Both the position numbers and the translations under genes were made by a program. A stretch of 64,000 nt of DNA from the NCBI GenBank assembly GCA_034401795.1, contig CM067369.1, forward strand, positions 186,427,742 through 186,491,741, in the 5' to 3' direction. The DNA is from Chaetoderma sp. LZ-2023a. Taxonomy: Eukaryota; Mollusca; Caudofoveata; Chaetodermatida; Chaetodermatidae. Shown here one piece after another: positions 54,956 through 64,000 of the stretch (positions are counted from its first letter, which is position 1; each line of letters begins with the position of its first letter). Below the pieces are notes generated by a model. The model worked only from the letters and a program-made list of their open reading frames with translations. It ran no database searches and was not told the DNA's origin.

Positions 54956-55402
54956 GTGTTGAATGGCTAATCAATTAAATTCATCATATGTTCACATACG
55001 TACGCACACAATCACGCACTTGCGACCGCACGCACGCACTCGGGGAGAATGTCTCCACTGGGCGGCCCAACCACATGTCATTCAAGCGCCGTAGTTTTAT
55101 TAATCGCAAAGAAGCACACTGGATTTTAAATAAAAAAATTTTAAATGTTTAAATAGTTTTGAAATTATTTATGATTGTATCATTCATGTACACATTCTTT
55201 AAACCCTCTTGTGTCAACATTTTAAAACAAAATTCAAATATTTGCGAAGTGAATGAACATTTGATGGCCAACAGAACTGGGGTTTTTTTTAAAACTTATC
55301 ACTGGAATTTAGGAAAATAGGTTTTAAAGAGTTGTTTTTTTTGACCGGCTTAGCGATTATAGGGTTAATCGTCTAGGAAATAAACAAACTGCGCTTAGTC
55401 AG
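54956..55402. other. Intron 2, nothing recognised
   Basis: AT-rich, with a short cgcacgcac patch at 55025 and ttaatcgtc-type sequence near 55365 that may be the edge of the following palindromic element. Confidence 0.4.
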
Positions 55403-55531
55403 TGTCTATTTGCAGGCCAAGAGAAGACTATTTTTGAAAATGTACCACTGGAATGACTGGCTCGGTAACCGAGCCAGTCATTCCAGTTGTGAATTTTCAA
55501 AAATAGTCTTCTCTTGGCCTGCAAATAGACA
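55403..55531. mobile_element. 129-bp palindromic element (ACTGGAATGA family)
   Basis: tgtctatttgcaggccaaga … accactggaatgactggctc | ggtaacc | gagccagtcattccagttgt … tcttggcctgcaaatagaca. The arms match over about 60 bp with one or two differences and virtually no loop. It is the best-preserved copy of the family at 36056, 36408 and 62519. Confidence 0.88.
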
Positions 55532-55772
55532 GGACTATTGCAGAGGCTGTGTTACTATTATAACGACAAGTTGACGCAAGCGGGGTTAAGAGATACTTAG
55601 GCCTAAATGAAATGTATTTATAAAATTCAAATAACATGTCATGTTTGTGTTATTTACAATGATTGCCTGTAGTATTTCGTGAGGTGTGATCTTAGAATCA
55701 ACAGCAACGCTAAGGTTTTTAGTTGCGAAGCGACTACTAGTATAAGTCAGTCTGCTTAATTGGTCAATCAGT
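55532..55772. other. Intron 2 spacer
   Basis: No recognisable feature. Confidence 0.4.
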
Positions 55773-56157
55773 AATGCCCGTTTCTAGTTTTAGTTATGCC
55801 CCGCCCATCTTTAGCTAAGCTCCACCCACACCTCGCTTGTGTCGGGACCGATCGACCCCTGGACTATCAATTTCCAGAAAACTATACGGGTAAGCTGTTG
55901 AATATTTTGAAACGAATTTGACTGGGCGCTGTTGCTGCCTATGGCAACAGCGCCCAATCAAATTAGTTTCAAAATATTCAAAAGCATGTTTATTAAATAG
56001 TAAAGATATACAATTCGTACAACGTGTCGGACTATTAACCGTTTAAGACGGACTAACTCGAGTCATTCATGCTGTAACTGATTCTGACGTCATCCTACAC
56101 GTCACGTAGTTGATTATGACGTCATATGATGGATGGATAAACTGGAAACATCCATTC
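55773..56157 (-). mobile_element. Palindrome-centred MITE, family 1 (copy 13)
   Basis: Starts cccgtttctagttttagt, has the hairpin at about 55894-55982, several gacgtca sites (56086-56130), and ends ggataaactggaaacatcc. Confidence 0.85.
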
Positions 56158-56519
56158 TGTCAAATTGCTTACATTTCTTATAAACACGCTTCTATCGTAA
56201 CAATAGTGCAGACGCACTTGCTTTTTTCAAGAATTATGCTCAGCTCTGTTTTTCAAGTGCTACCCTTCCACGATGCTATGTTAACGCATGCCCAACCAAA
56301 TTATATATTATATCCTGTATTGCCATTCTTTATACAACCCTGGCCCGCCTACATTGAGCTACCCACATCTACACTCCTACCCGTCACCCGCTGCCAAATC
56401 CAACTTGATTCTACTCGATAATTCACTAGCACTAGTCTTGCCACACCTGTCATACCACGCTCATCCTCTACACAACCTATCATGTTATAGCATCCTCTCG
56501 TCAATTTCAATGCTCTGCC
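56158..56519. other. Intron 2, nothing recognised
   Basis: Pyrimidine-rich towards the right. The open frame at 56110-56421 has no recognisable domain. Confidence 0.4.
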
Positions 56520-56640
56520 CAGCCATGCCCTGCCATGCCCTGCCATGCCCTGCCATGCCCTGCCCCGCCCTGTCGTGCCCTGCCCTGCCCTGCCCTGCCC
56601 TGCCCTGCCCTGCCCTGCCCTGCCCTGCCCTACCCTGACT
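56520..56640 (+). repeat. (TGCCC)n pentanucleotide repeat
   Basis: About 20 units of tgccc/tgccatgccc. The + strand is pyrimidine-rich. Open frames on both strands are artefacts. Confidence 0.95.
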
Positions 56641-56779
56641 TGCCTCACGCGGATCTCGACCAGGCCGGCCCAGCCCAACCCAGCTCATCACAGTCCATCC
56701 CAGCTCAACCCAGCCCAGCGTTTGTCTGCCATATCCAAACTGGCCGGTGATAATCTCCCATTTCCTCTGTGGCATAAGA

Positions 56780-57060
56780 AAGATCTCCCATATCCTCCCA
56801 TACTTACCCTACTCTACCCTCCCACACCCTATCATACCATACTTACCCTACTCTATCCCCCACACCATATCTTACCATACTTACCCTACTCTACCCTCCC
56901 ACACCCTTTCCTACCATACATATCCTACTCTATCCCCCACACCATATCTTACCATACTTACCCTACTCTAACCCAACCCACCCCCACCCCCAACCCCACC
57001 CCACCCCCACACCCCAACACACACACATACCATATCCTACCATGCTTACCCTACTCTACC
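56780..57060 (+). repeat. Pyrimidine-rich minisatellite
   Basis: Units of about 35-40 bp built on ccataccatacttaccctac and tctaccctcccacaccc, with degenerate CCCCA runs at 56985-57020. Confidence 0.85.
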
Positions 57061-57170
57061 ATGATCGCTGAAAATCCAAGATACCCGCCATGGCGATCCT
57101 ACGGGATGTCAATCATCATTCCCTCTTTATGTGAATGCATAATGTTTGCAATCTGTTGTCTCTTTGACAG

Positions 57171-57357
57171 GTCGTATGGGCCTTCGAGCCATGGCTTACT
57201 ATATGGGCACTCTGCTATTGGCTGTTACACTGGCTATAATACTGGTTCTGGCCATTAGACCTGGAGAACGCAGTGAACGTGTTCGATCATACGATGCAAG
57301 AAACAGCACATTAGATAAAGATGTGGATCCAGCTATCACATTTCTGGATCTTATAAG
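57171..57357 (+). CDS. EAAT: Glutamate transporter, exon 3 (TM3 and loop)
   Basis: 187 bp. Completes the split Gly, then reads RMGLRAMAYYMGTLLLAVTL, AIILVLAIRPGE and a polar loop ending VDPAITFLDLIR. It matches the SLC1 segment 'GKMGxRAVxYYMxTTxxAVxLGIxxVxxIxPG … DAFLDLIRN', which covers TM3 and the extracellular loop. It has the acceptor ctgttgtctctttgacag and the donor gtatgt. It enters after one codon base and leaves after two, matching exons 2 and 4. The loop carries one sequon, N-S-T in 'DARNSTLD', a possible glycosylation site. The frame remains open beyond the donor, but the read-through has no family similarity. Confidence 0.95.
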
Positions 57358-57418
57358 GTATGTTATTTATTTTAGTATGATCCGGTTAAGCAATACTGTC
57401 CGAGGTAGCATAGGCCTA

Positions 57419-57499
57419 CATCCGACACACCGGGCCGGTACTGGACCAAGATGGCCCAGTATTGGTCCAGTAGTGGCCCAGTAACCTGCGTTAGCAGGG
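57419..57499. mobile_element. Small GGTACTGG/CCCAGTA palindromic element
   Basis: caccgggccggtactggacc … tggcccagtaacctgcgtta. Third copy of the small element at 3866 and 9843. Confidence 0.6.
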
Positions 57500-57580
57500 A
57501 AGTTTCATAAATTAAGATGTATCTTGTCCAGATCTGTATGGATGTGTCTGATCTGTCTCTCAGGCCTCTGACGTCATAAT

Positions 57581-57721
57581 GGAGGATTCCAGTTTATCCA
57601 TCAATCACATGACGTCATAATGAACTCCGTGCCATGTAGGATGACGTCATAATCAATTAGGTCATGAATGAGGTAGATACGTTTGATCGATCTTTGACAG
57701 CTAAAACTGGATTCCTCCATT
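57581..57721 (+). mobile_element. Internally deleted MITE family 1 (copy 14)
   Basis: Starts ggaggattccagtttatcc and jumps from the gacgtca-rich left part straight to the terminus gctaaaactggattcctcc, so 11-12 bp inverted ends remain. The hairpin is lost. The ends match the variant seen at 2222-2620. Confidence 0.75.
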
Positions 57722-57842
57722 ATATACGTCACGTGTTAGCTGACGTGGTCTGTCATGAACGTGTGAATTGGATGTTTTTGATGAAATTATAATGTAATAA
57801 ACATTTATTGCATATTTTGAAACTAATATTTGACTAGTTAGC
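57722..57842 (+). mobile_element. Half copy of a MITE, family 2 type
   Basis: acgtcacgtgttagctgacg … taataaacatttattgcata … ttttgaaactaatatttgac. Ends in the first hairpin arm. It is fused to the preceding deleted element. Confidence 0.55.
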
Positions 57843-58079
57843 ATATTTTTTGGATTTGGCAGGAACGCCATCACTCGTGCTATGCTAATATCTCTTTGAT
57901 TTCTTTCTTACCTTTTATCAGTCTGTCTCATCAATATTAATTTGCTCCATTGAAACTCTTTGTTGCAACTTCCATGCTATGTATTCTGTTCCGCATATGT
58001 CATTGGCCTATTACCATATATTATGACGCATTTCCAAAATTGACACAAACCAGTCAATTGAGGAATACGGTCTATCGCT
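57843..58079. other. Intron 3 spacer
   Basis: No recognisable feature. Confidence 0.4.
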
Positions 58080-58396
58080 AAAGCATATGGCGTCATACTC
58101 ATTACGGCCACATGCAAGTTGACGTCACAATACTTGGTGACGTAGCTAGCTCCGTCGTGCAGTCACGTGTACGAATTGTATGTCTTTAAAGAAGTTATAT
58201 TAATAAACATTCTGTTGATTATTTTGAAGCTAATTCGTTTAAAAATATGCAACACCTGCCTATATATTCGGCCTGAAATTTGGATTCTGGGAATTCAGGA
58301 TGCAAAGTATATAAATTGATTTTAACACACGTAAAAAGTGGGCGGAGCGTAGTTAGAAATGGGCGGAGCATAGATAGAAATGGATTCCTCTATTGT
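58080..58396 (+). mobile_element. Palindrome-centred MITE, family 2 (copy 4)
   Basis: Starts agcatatggcgtcatactc, keeps both outer hairpin arms but has lost most of the hairpin centre (58216-58250), and ends gatagaaatggattcctct. A duplicated 'gtgggcggagc(g/a)tag' block is visible at 58340-58372. Confidence 0.7.
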
Positions 58397-58412
58397 TTTA
58401 CCGGTAATTCAT

Positions 58413-58782
58413 GAATCCATTTCCTCACTCAATCATTTGACGTCATAATCAACCACGTGACGTGTAGGCTGACGTCTTAATCATGACGTTATGAATGACG
58501 CGATATAGTCTTCTGTAACGCTTACTAGTTCGACACGTTGTACAAATCGCATGTCTTTACCATTTAATACAGATTCTGTTGAATATTTTGAAACTAATTT
58601 GACTAGGTGCCTTTGCTGCATAAGGCAGCATGTTCAGCGCCCAGTTAAATTAGCTTCAAAATATTCAACACGTTTCCCTGTATAGTTTTCTGGAAATTTA
58701 GTCAAGGAGTTCAAGGATCGAGGAGTTGGCGGAGCTTAACTAGGGATGGGCGTGGCATAGCTAAAACTGGAACGGTCCATTG
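58413..58782 (+). mobile_element. Palindrome-centred MITE, family 1 (copy 15)
   Basis: Starts gaatccatttcctcactc (left end decayed), with tgacgtcataatcaaccacg, the hairpin at about 58576-58670, and ends aaaactggaacggtcc. Confidence 0.78.
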
Positions 58783-59106
58783 TTGGCGTGTACAGTTCCA
58801 TTAAGGGCCCAAACTTGTTCCCGGCAGTTCACCGAAGTAGAGTAAGTGTAACATCCTTCTTCTATGCCCGTATGGAATTACCTTGAACTTTGAATAACCT
58901 GTTCACCCCCGTCACTGTATTATCTAAGTTCACACGTGCACTATATTACGCATTGTTTGCCAATAGATAAATATCAAATCCGGGCAGAGATAATAGTGCT
59001 TTAGCCAGATGAATGGGATGATGTTTAACCATGTGAAATACACGTGCACATTTTTTGATATTGGTACCATCTGTTAATCCTGTGGGTGATGTTTTCCTAT
59101 CGACAG
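58783..59106. other. Intron 3, nothing recognised
   Basis: Leads into the acceptor tatcgacag before exon 4. Confidence 0.4.
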
Positions 59107-59149
59107 GAATGCGTTTCCAGACAATTTGGTGGAAGCATGTTTTAGCAAG
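59107..59149 (+). CDS. EAAT: Glutamate transporter, exon 4
   Basis: 43 bp: the first base completes Arg of 'LIR', then NAFPDNLVEACFSK. This matches the family signature 'RNMFPxNLVEACFxQ' at the cytoplasmic end of the TM3-TM4 region. Acceptor cctatcgacag, donor gtaagt, leaving in phase 0. Although very short, the motif and phases make it certain in context. Confidence 0.93.
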
Positions 59150-59408
59150 GTAAGTAGGCTAATGCAAATAAGTAGTCTCGATATTAAAAATAGACCCGAG
59201 TTTTTGTGTTAAGAGCATGAGCCATGTTACTACGTCACCAAAGCGACGACAAGGCACGTAATGCGGTCACGAACTTCGGGATATTGTGTAAAGGGTGACT
59301 GCGCAGGAACTGATTCTAGTATATCCTGTATCACCATGCAGCTTGATGTCGACATTAAGTGTCGACTGCTGCAAGCCACCAGACACTAGTTTCAATGGGC
59401 AACAACTC
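59150..59408. other. Intron 4, left part
   Basis: No recognisable feature. Confidence 0.4.
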
Positions 59409-59522
59409 TGGGCCTGCTGAATATTTGAAAGCAATTTGACTGAAAGTTGTTGCCTTTTTGGTGGCCTAGCCACCAACAATTCTCAGTCAAATTGTCTGTA
59501 AAATATTCAGCATATCCAGCTC
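59409..59522. mobile_element. Hairpin-only MITE, family 3 (copy 2)
   Basis: ctgggcctgctgaatatttg … aaagttgttgcc | ttttt | ggtggc … aaatattcagcatatccag. Related to 35280-35392. Confidence 0.7.
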
Positions 59523-59679
59523 AATTCTTGTCTTTGTCGGTCAAAGGTCTAAAATGGTCGAACCCAAGACAAATCGCAATAGTAATCATTCACGGTTATT
59601 TTTGTTCACTTGAGACATAATATATCAAAAATGTAATTTTATATATTTGGTGGAACATGTTTTTTTATCTCACCTGCAG

Positions 59680-60690
59680 GAGGTGAGGCGCGATATTTGG
59701 AGAGGGGTTGGGGCGTCTGTGTTGGCGTCCACTCCGGTTAAGTTTTTTCAAAAGAATTTGACCTCAACAACAGGCTATCCGATTTGAATAAAACTTCACA
59801 TATTTGTTCTATATTATGCTTAGGACTAGTCCACAGAAAAAAGTCATCGATTTTCACATTTTTTCTATATTATTCGCCGTTTAAACTTTGATTATTTCAG
59901 GGCTGATTTGCATCTATGACGTATTATGCGGTGGTTAAGGTTTTTTCAAATGACAATTTAAGCTACAATGGGTTACCTGATTTGAATATAACTTCACAGA
60001 TTTGTTCTATACGATGCTTAGGAATAGTCCACAACAAAAAGAAATTGATCGTTAAATTTCTTCCACATTTCTCGATGCACTTAGACTATTGTATGACTTC
60101 AAGTTAAGGATTTTTGCTGCGATATTTACAACGTTATTTTAGGGCTGATTTGCATCCAGGTTATATGTATTAGATTGGGGTTGCTTCCAGGTTGTATAAC
60201 CTCATTATGATGTGGCTAAGTTTCTATCAAATAGTATTTGCATCAACAAGAGGTTATCCGATATGAACACAACTTCCCAGATTTGTTCTATACGATTTTC
60301 AAGTTTTTGCGTATTTTTTTTTTGCGTTTGAACGGAGACAAAGGCACACACCTTCATGTTAAGTATTTTTCTACGATATTTACAGCGTTTATAGCGTTTT
60401 GACTTTGATTATTTTAGGGCTGGTGAAAATTTAGTGAACATGGGTTTATCTGATTTGATTATCACTTCACAGATTCATTCAATGCGATGATTAGCCTACA
60501 TCTAGTCTGCATGGTACGGAAATATATTTGTGAAATTTTACATATTTTACTTGAGTTTAACTTTGATAATTTTAGGGCTGATTCGCATCCAGGTTATGAT
60601 TATTATGTTGCAGGTGAGGTTTTTCCAAATGACAATTTAATCAACAAAGCCTTCTCCAATTTAGATAAAGTGTTTTGATTTGGTCTATAG
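59680..60690 (+). repeat. Diverged tandem array in intron 4 (~200-260-bp units)
   Basis: Repeated blocks: gtt(a/t)agtttttt(a/c)aaa, tatccgatttgaataaaact / ttacctgatttgaatataac / ttatccgatatgaacacaac, tcaca(t/g)atttgttctat, atgcttaggaatagtccac, and ttagggctgatttgcatcca. At least four units with growing divergence. The start 'atctcacctgcaggaggtga' is a short palindrome-like edge. Confidence 0.75.
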
Positions 60691-60950
60691 GCTGGATAAA
60701 CGTAGTTTTTATCATATTAATGTACATGTAGACCCTACTTCATTTTGAAAATGTTTGTGCTTTTGTTCAGGTTTTGATCTTTGCTTATGTTTGGACCATT
60801 TGCATTTCCGTCAGACTTGGTGTGCCAGTAATCATTTTACTGCACGTTAATATTAGGCAGTGGGGCTTTATGGTCCCGTCTTTAAAATGTTTTCCCGAAG
60901 GTATACTTGCCCCTTGGGTAGTTCCATGAGTATTTTTATTCTACAAGTAG

Positions 60951-61020
60951 AGTGTCAAATTTCAAAATGGGACTGTATCCGGTGGTCCATCATATCCTGT
61001 GATGTACAATCAATATACAG
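60951..61020 (+). CDS. EAAT: Glutamate transporter, probable exon 5
   Basis: 70 bp open in the required phase 0 after exon 4, reading SVKFQNGTVSGG, then PSYPVMYNQYTG with the last Gly codon split. The acceptor is 'tttttattctacaagtag' and the donor is gtaagc. The segment has an N-G-T sequon and lies where SLC1 proteins have a variable, often glycosylated extracellular loop (TM4), so low conservation is expected. A phase-1 exit followed by 'xNVLG' would fit family gene structures. There is no motif strong enough for certainty. The next exon is not in the window. Confidence 0.5.
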
Positions 61021-61399
61021 GTAAGCTATTTGCTATCTTCTGATACCTCTAGTTTTATATATACATTAAATTGCCATTACCCGAGTCCGCTAGTTTAGTT
61101 ACCCGCAAGCTGGCTAAGAATCGAAGTGATTACTCGGATATTTGATATTTTTAGTGGTTGAAAGGTTAGGGTATATTTATCGCTCATAACGCATCTCTGG
61201 TTGACTATACGATCAACTAAGCCTAAACACAGCGAATTCTCTATACAATATGCAATAGATATTATACACTTTATGCAATGTCAAATGGTGCAAAATCGCA
61301 AATGTGACTTGGTAACACAATCCTCTGCTATTACAGAACGGCTTATAAATAAGTTATCATGTTTCCAAAACATAAACAGACACATGTTAGTTAGTAAGA
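61021..61399. other. Intron 5, nothing recognised
   Basis: No recognised feature. Confidence 0.4.
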
Positions 61400-61496
61400 A
61401 ATGTTCTGTTGAATATTTTGAATATAATTGGATTGGAAAACAGTGCTGCCTTAGGCAGCAATGTTTTCCAATCTAATTGTTTTCAAAATATTTAAC
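61400..61496. mobile_element. Hairpin-only MITE, family 3 (copy 3)
   Basis: gttctgttgaatattttgaa … ggaaaacagtgctgcc | tta | ggcagcaatgttttcc … ttcaaaatatttaacaat. Almost perfect arms of about 45 bp. Confidence 0.75.
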
Positions 61497-61565
61497 AATG
61501 CGTTTTATTTAGTTTTGGTAACATTTTAAATTATTTCCGAGCTGTACTGTATACTTCTTCAAGAG

Positions 61566-61880
61566 CGGGATCGATTTCTAGGCAAGATCCGCCCACATGG
61601 TACGCGTGTTGAATGTCTGAAAATAATCTGACTGAGGGCTGTTGCAGCCCACCCCCACCCCCTCATCAATTCAAATTAGTTTCAAAATATTCGACTAAAT
61701 GCGAGCCTATATTAAATTATCAATTCTTGAAAGACATAGGCCTACAATTAAGACACTTTCCTGACGGGCCATTGCCATTTTCCTGACAGACCTGCGTCAT
61801 CTTGAATGCAACAGCAGCTATAACAAGTGACTTATTTTATCATGACGTCAGATATTCGAATGGCAGATCCAATCCCTCAA
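61566..61880 (-). mobile_element. Palindrome-centred MITE, family 2 (copy 5)
   Basis: gggatcgatttctaggcaag … gtctgaaaataatctgactg … tcaaattagtttcaaaatat … tcatgacgtcagatattcg … gcagatccaatccctc. The hairpin centre is replaced by a C-rich stretch at 61650-61665. Confidence 0.65.
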
Positions 61881-62222
61881 TTATCACGACTACAATACAT
61901 AATGGCAACGCGATAGAGATTCGTGTGGAATCCACGTGGTTGTTGTTTATCATGCTCATCAACAATACCTATAGAGGTACACCTTTGAGTGTAACTACTT
62001 TCGAAAACAATAATATTAATCATGAAGCTCGCTAGGAATGAGTGCGTGTACACTAATTGTGTACAGCATGCAAGAGACCTTTATGGAATGAGATTTAGTT
62101 CAGAGTTTCTACTCACATCGCCCTATGCTCAGCCATTCTAAAGAACCATCACAGTTGTGGCCCTCAAAGCAAATGTCTGCTATAAACATGTTTTTCGTAG
62201 TTGCATTGTTAGTTTTCAGAAA
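61881..62222. other. Intron 5, nothing recognised
   Basis: The open frame at 61802-62035 overlaps the MITE and has no transporter similarity. Confidence 0.4.
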
Positions 62223-62287
62223 GCAACGTGATGATGATGATGATGATGATGACGACGACGACGAAGACGACGACGATGCTGATGAAT
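62223..62287 (+). repeat. GAT/GAC trinucleotide repeat
   Basis: gatgatgatgatgatgatga followed by gacgacgacgacgaagacg. Confidence 0.92.
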
Positions 62288-62514
62288 GACTGTTTTCTGC
62301 TACTGAAAGGAGTGCAAACTTCTTTCAGCTGCAAGCCAGCAAGCTGTTTTCTTCTACCTTTCCACTCTACCTTACACGTTGTGGTTCTTTTGTGTCTTTA
62401 GCGGTTTTAGATTACGTATTTTGAAGTCTGATCTGAAAGTAATGCTTATAATGATATTTATGATGATTTGGACCTTCTGGTGCGGTTGTGTCTATGTTAT
62501 ATATGCATATACAT

Positions 62515-62719
62515 TTAACCCTTTAACACTCATATCAGCCAAAAACCAGTGGTCTTTAGAAATGTAAATTTTTGACAATTTACCACTGGAATGGCTGGCT
62601 CGGTAACCGAGCCAGTCATTCCAGTGGTAATTTTCAAACGTAGTCTCTTGGTTTACAAATGGACATTTCTATGAGAAAATTTAAATTAAAAAAAAATTAA
62701 TCAAAGGTTAACGAGTTAA
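62515..62719. mobile_element. ACTGGAATGA palindromic MITE with TTAA borders
   Basis: The left border is ttaaccctttaacactc and the right border caaaggttaacgagttaa, so TTAA lies at both edges (62515-62518 and 62716-62719) with short imperfect inverted ends. The core palindrome accactggaatggctggctc / gagccagtcattccagtggt lies at 62581-62629. TTAA borders are the hallmark of piggyBac-type targets, so a piggyBac-derived MITE is plausible. Confidence 0.6.
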
Positions 62720-63044
62720 GCCAACATCGACTGGCTATCATTGAGCACTAGATGGTGTGTGGGGGAAAATACCGATTTAGCAGATGTAGCTTATAAATAC
62801 TTTATCAACACCAGATGGTACGCATATGTATAGTAAAGGCGCCCCAGGAGCGGGTGATTATTAATACAGGCCACGTACTAGTAGTCATTTATATTTTTAT
62901 TCCGCGTTTCTGGAAAGTTGTCATGTATGGGCCATGGATGGCCAAACTGTTAAGTATGCTTCCAACCCAGCAAATCATAATTAGGCTGACACACGCCCCT
63001 AGTTATAGGGAAGGTGTTTATTTGAAGTGAGCTGTGGTTGATGT
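62720..63044. other. Intron 5, nothing recognised
   Basis: The frame at 62815-63030 has no transporter or other recognisable motif. Confidence 0.4.
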
Positions 63045-63135
63045 GCGTGCACACATACACAATCAAAGCTGTCTATAACGGGCGCTTGCTTTTGGGCAAC
63101 AAGATGGTGGTGCTTTACGACGGGTGGTCGTAAGA
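63045..63135. repeat. Dispersed repeat, copy 2
   Basis: Matches 1147-1240 (see that entry), including 'acaagatggtggt'. Confidence 0.5.
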
Positions 63136-63164
63136 TCAGCAATTTCCGAGATATCTACAGATTC

Positions 63165-63985
63165 AGAATTTGATCCGAACTGGATCTGGGTTCTTGTATA
63201 CGGAACACGGCCAACGTCTGAATATTGAGGATCTCTTTATGAATGAATCCAAAACAGAGTTCACCCACATATACCTATCTACAAAGCATGAAGCTAATGA
63301 AAATGATGATCCACTCCGTGGCGGCGAACCATGAAGGAAAAGTACAATCCTGGGCTCACTGCTTTGCAGTACTGCTGACATTGCTGCACGCTGCATCATG
63401 GGGAACATAGCTTTCCAGTCCTTCTGAAAGCTATGGATTCGTAGGTCAAAGATTCCCTTGATAAAAAGGCTACGTTTATACAATGCAACCAGCGTATCCT
63501 TGATGCTGTATAACTGTAACAGCTGGGCAGCTCCAAAGACAGCCCTAGACAAACTCGACGCCTGCCACCGCAAACACATACACACCATCACTGGACACCG
63601 ATGGACAGACAGCATAATTTCCAACGATACACTATACAAGATGTGTAATACGTCGCTGCTGTCTGTAACAGTCAACCAGCAAAGATGGTTCATGTTTGGC
63701 TATGTGCTACGGATGCCAGAAGACACCAGCGCAGAGAGCCTTGGAATTCGCCCTACTCGGAGCCAGCAAATACAGAGCCAGGAGAGGATGTCACTGCATA
63801 AATCTGCTAAGCGCGCTACGAGGTGACCTCAAGAAAGCAGGACTAGGTCAAGAATGGACCTGAGGAAGCTAAGGAATGTGGCTGAGGACAAGACACAGTG
63901 GGCAAAAGCGAAGAAGGACTGATTGCAGCTGTAGGATGTGTAGGATGTTTCTACTACTACAGCCGCAGAATACAGTAATCATACA
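63165..63985 (+). pseudogene. Reverse-transcriptase element, 3' fragment (copy 3)
   Basis: Third copy of the RT element at 17590 and 19350. It starts within the region after YADD ('DLFMNESKTEFTHIYLSTKH') and continues through 'RLYNATSVSLMLYNCNSWA', 'LDKLDACHRKHIHTITGHRW', 'WFMFGYVLRMPEDT' and the shared tail ending agaatacagtaatcatac. A stop interrupts 'GGEP-stop-RKSTI', and a deletion shortens the last part, so it is non-functional. All three copies end at nearly the same base, as expected for 5'-truncated retrotransposition. Confidence 0.75.
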
Positions 63986-64000
63986 TAACAAACCTTTCCA

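Noticed and set aside
56485..57258. Long frames in the TGCCC and CCATACTTACC repeats
   Set aside because: Low-complexity repeat translations. Only the last part (57171-57357) is a true exon, read with an intron acceptor at 57170.
61802..62035. Next transporter exon
   Set aside because: The frame overlaps a family-2 MITE, has no SLC1 motif and lacks splice sites in the right phase.

Overview
The window is repeat-rich animal DNA. It has spliced genes, a transporter family found in animals, many non-LTR retrotransposons, and several hundred-bp palindromic MITE-like elements. A marine invertebrate (lophotrochozoan or invertebrate deuterostome) fits best, but the phylum cannot be fixed from the sequence alone. 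Nothing is bacterial: there are no operons, rRNAs, CRISPR arrays or convincing tRNAs.

One host gene is recognisable. It is a sodium-coupled glutamate transporter (SLC1A/EAAT family) on the + strand. Four exons with matching splice phases lie at 1830-2042, 54481-54559, 57171-57357 and 59107-59149. A fifth probable exon lies at 60951-61020, and the gene runs off the right edge. Intron 1 is about 52.4 kb and holds almost everything else described here.

Contents of intron 1, left to right. (a) 5.7-7.9 kb, minus strand: a decayed, truncated copy of a large, widely distributed but uncharacterised invertebrate protein family, here called the HEEAD family after one of its motifs. (b) 12.4-19.1 kb: a second, nearly full-length but frameshifted HEEAD-family gene on the + strand, bracketed by inverted repeats of about 525 bp. 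This looks like a large DNA transposon of undescribed type. (c) Fragments of a short reverse-transcriptase element at 17.6 and 19.4 kb, with a third at 63.2 kb downstream. (d) 26.0-29.3 kb, minus strand: a CR1/L2-like LINE whose N terminus carries a 2A-like GDVESNPGP sequence. (e) 36.7-37.3 kb: a degenerate minisatellite arranged as a giant inverted repeat. (f) 39.0-40.3 kb: the 3' end of another LINE. (g) 41.8-52.5 kb: a three-level nest. An older retroposon with a 32-bp target duplication contains an 8.9-kb I/Nimb-like LINE with intact ORF1 and ORF2. That LINE is bounded by about 770-bp direct repeats and a 13-bp target duplication. A solo copy of the same repeat lies next to it with its own 14-bp target duplication.

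More than twenty copies or pieces of a palindrome-centred MITE superfamily are scattered through all the introns. Full copies are about 400 bp, with terminal inverted repeats resembling GGACCTTTCCAGTTT. They carry several TGACGTCA-type sites, the CREB/ATF consensus. Other small foldback families and microsatellites fill much of the remainder.

The two most unusual structures are the LINE with LTR-like terminal direct repeats plus a solo repeat, and the long-inverted-repeat element carrying the HEEAD-family gene.
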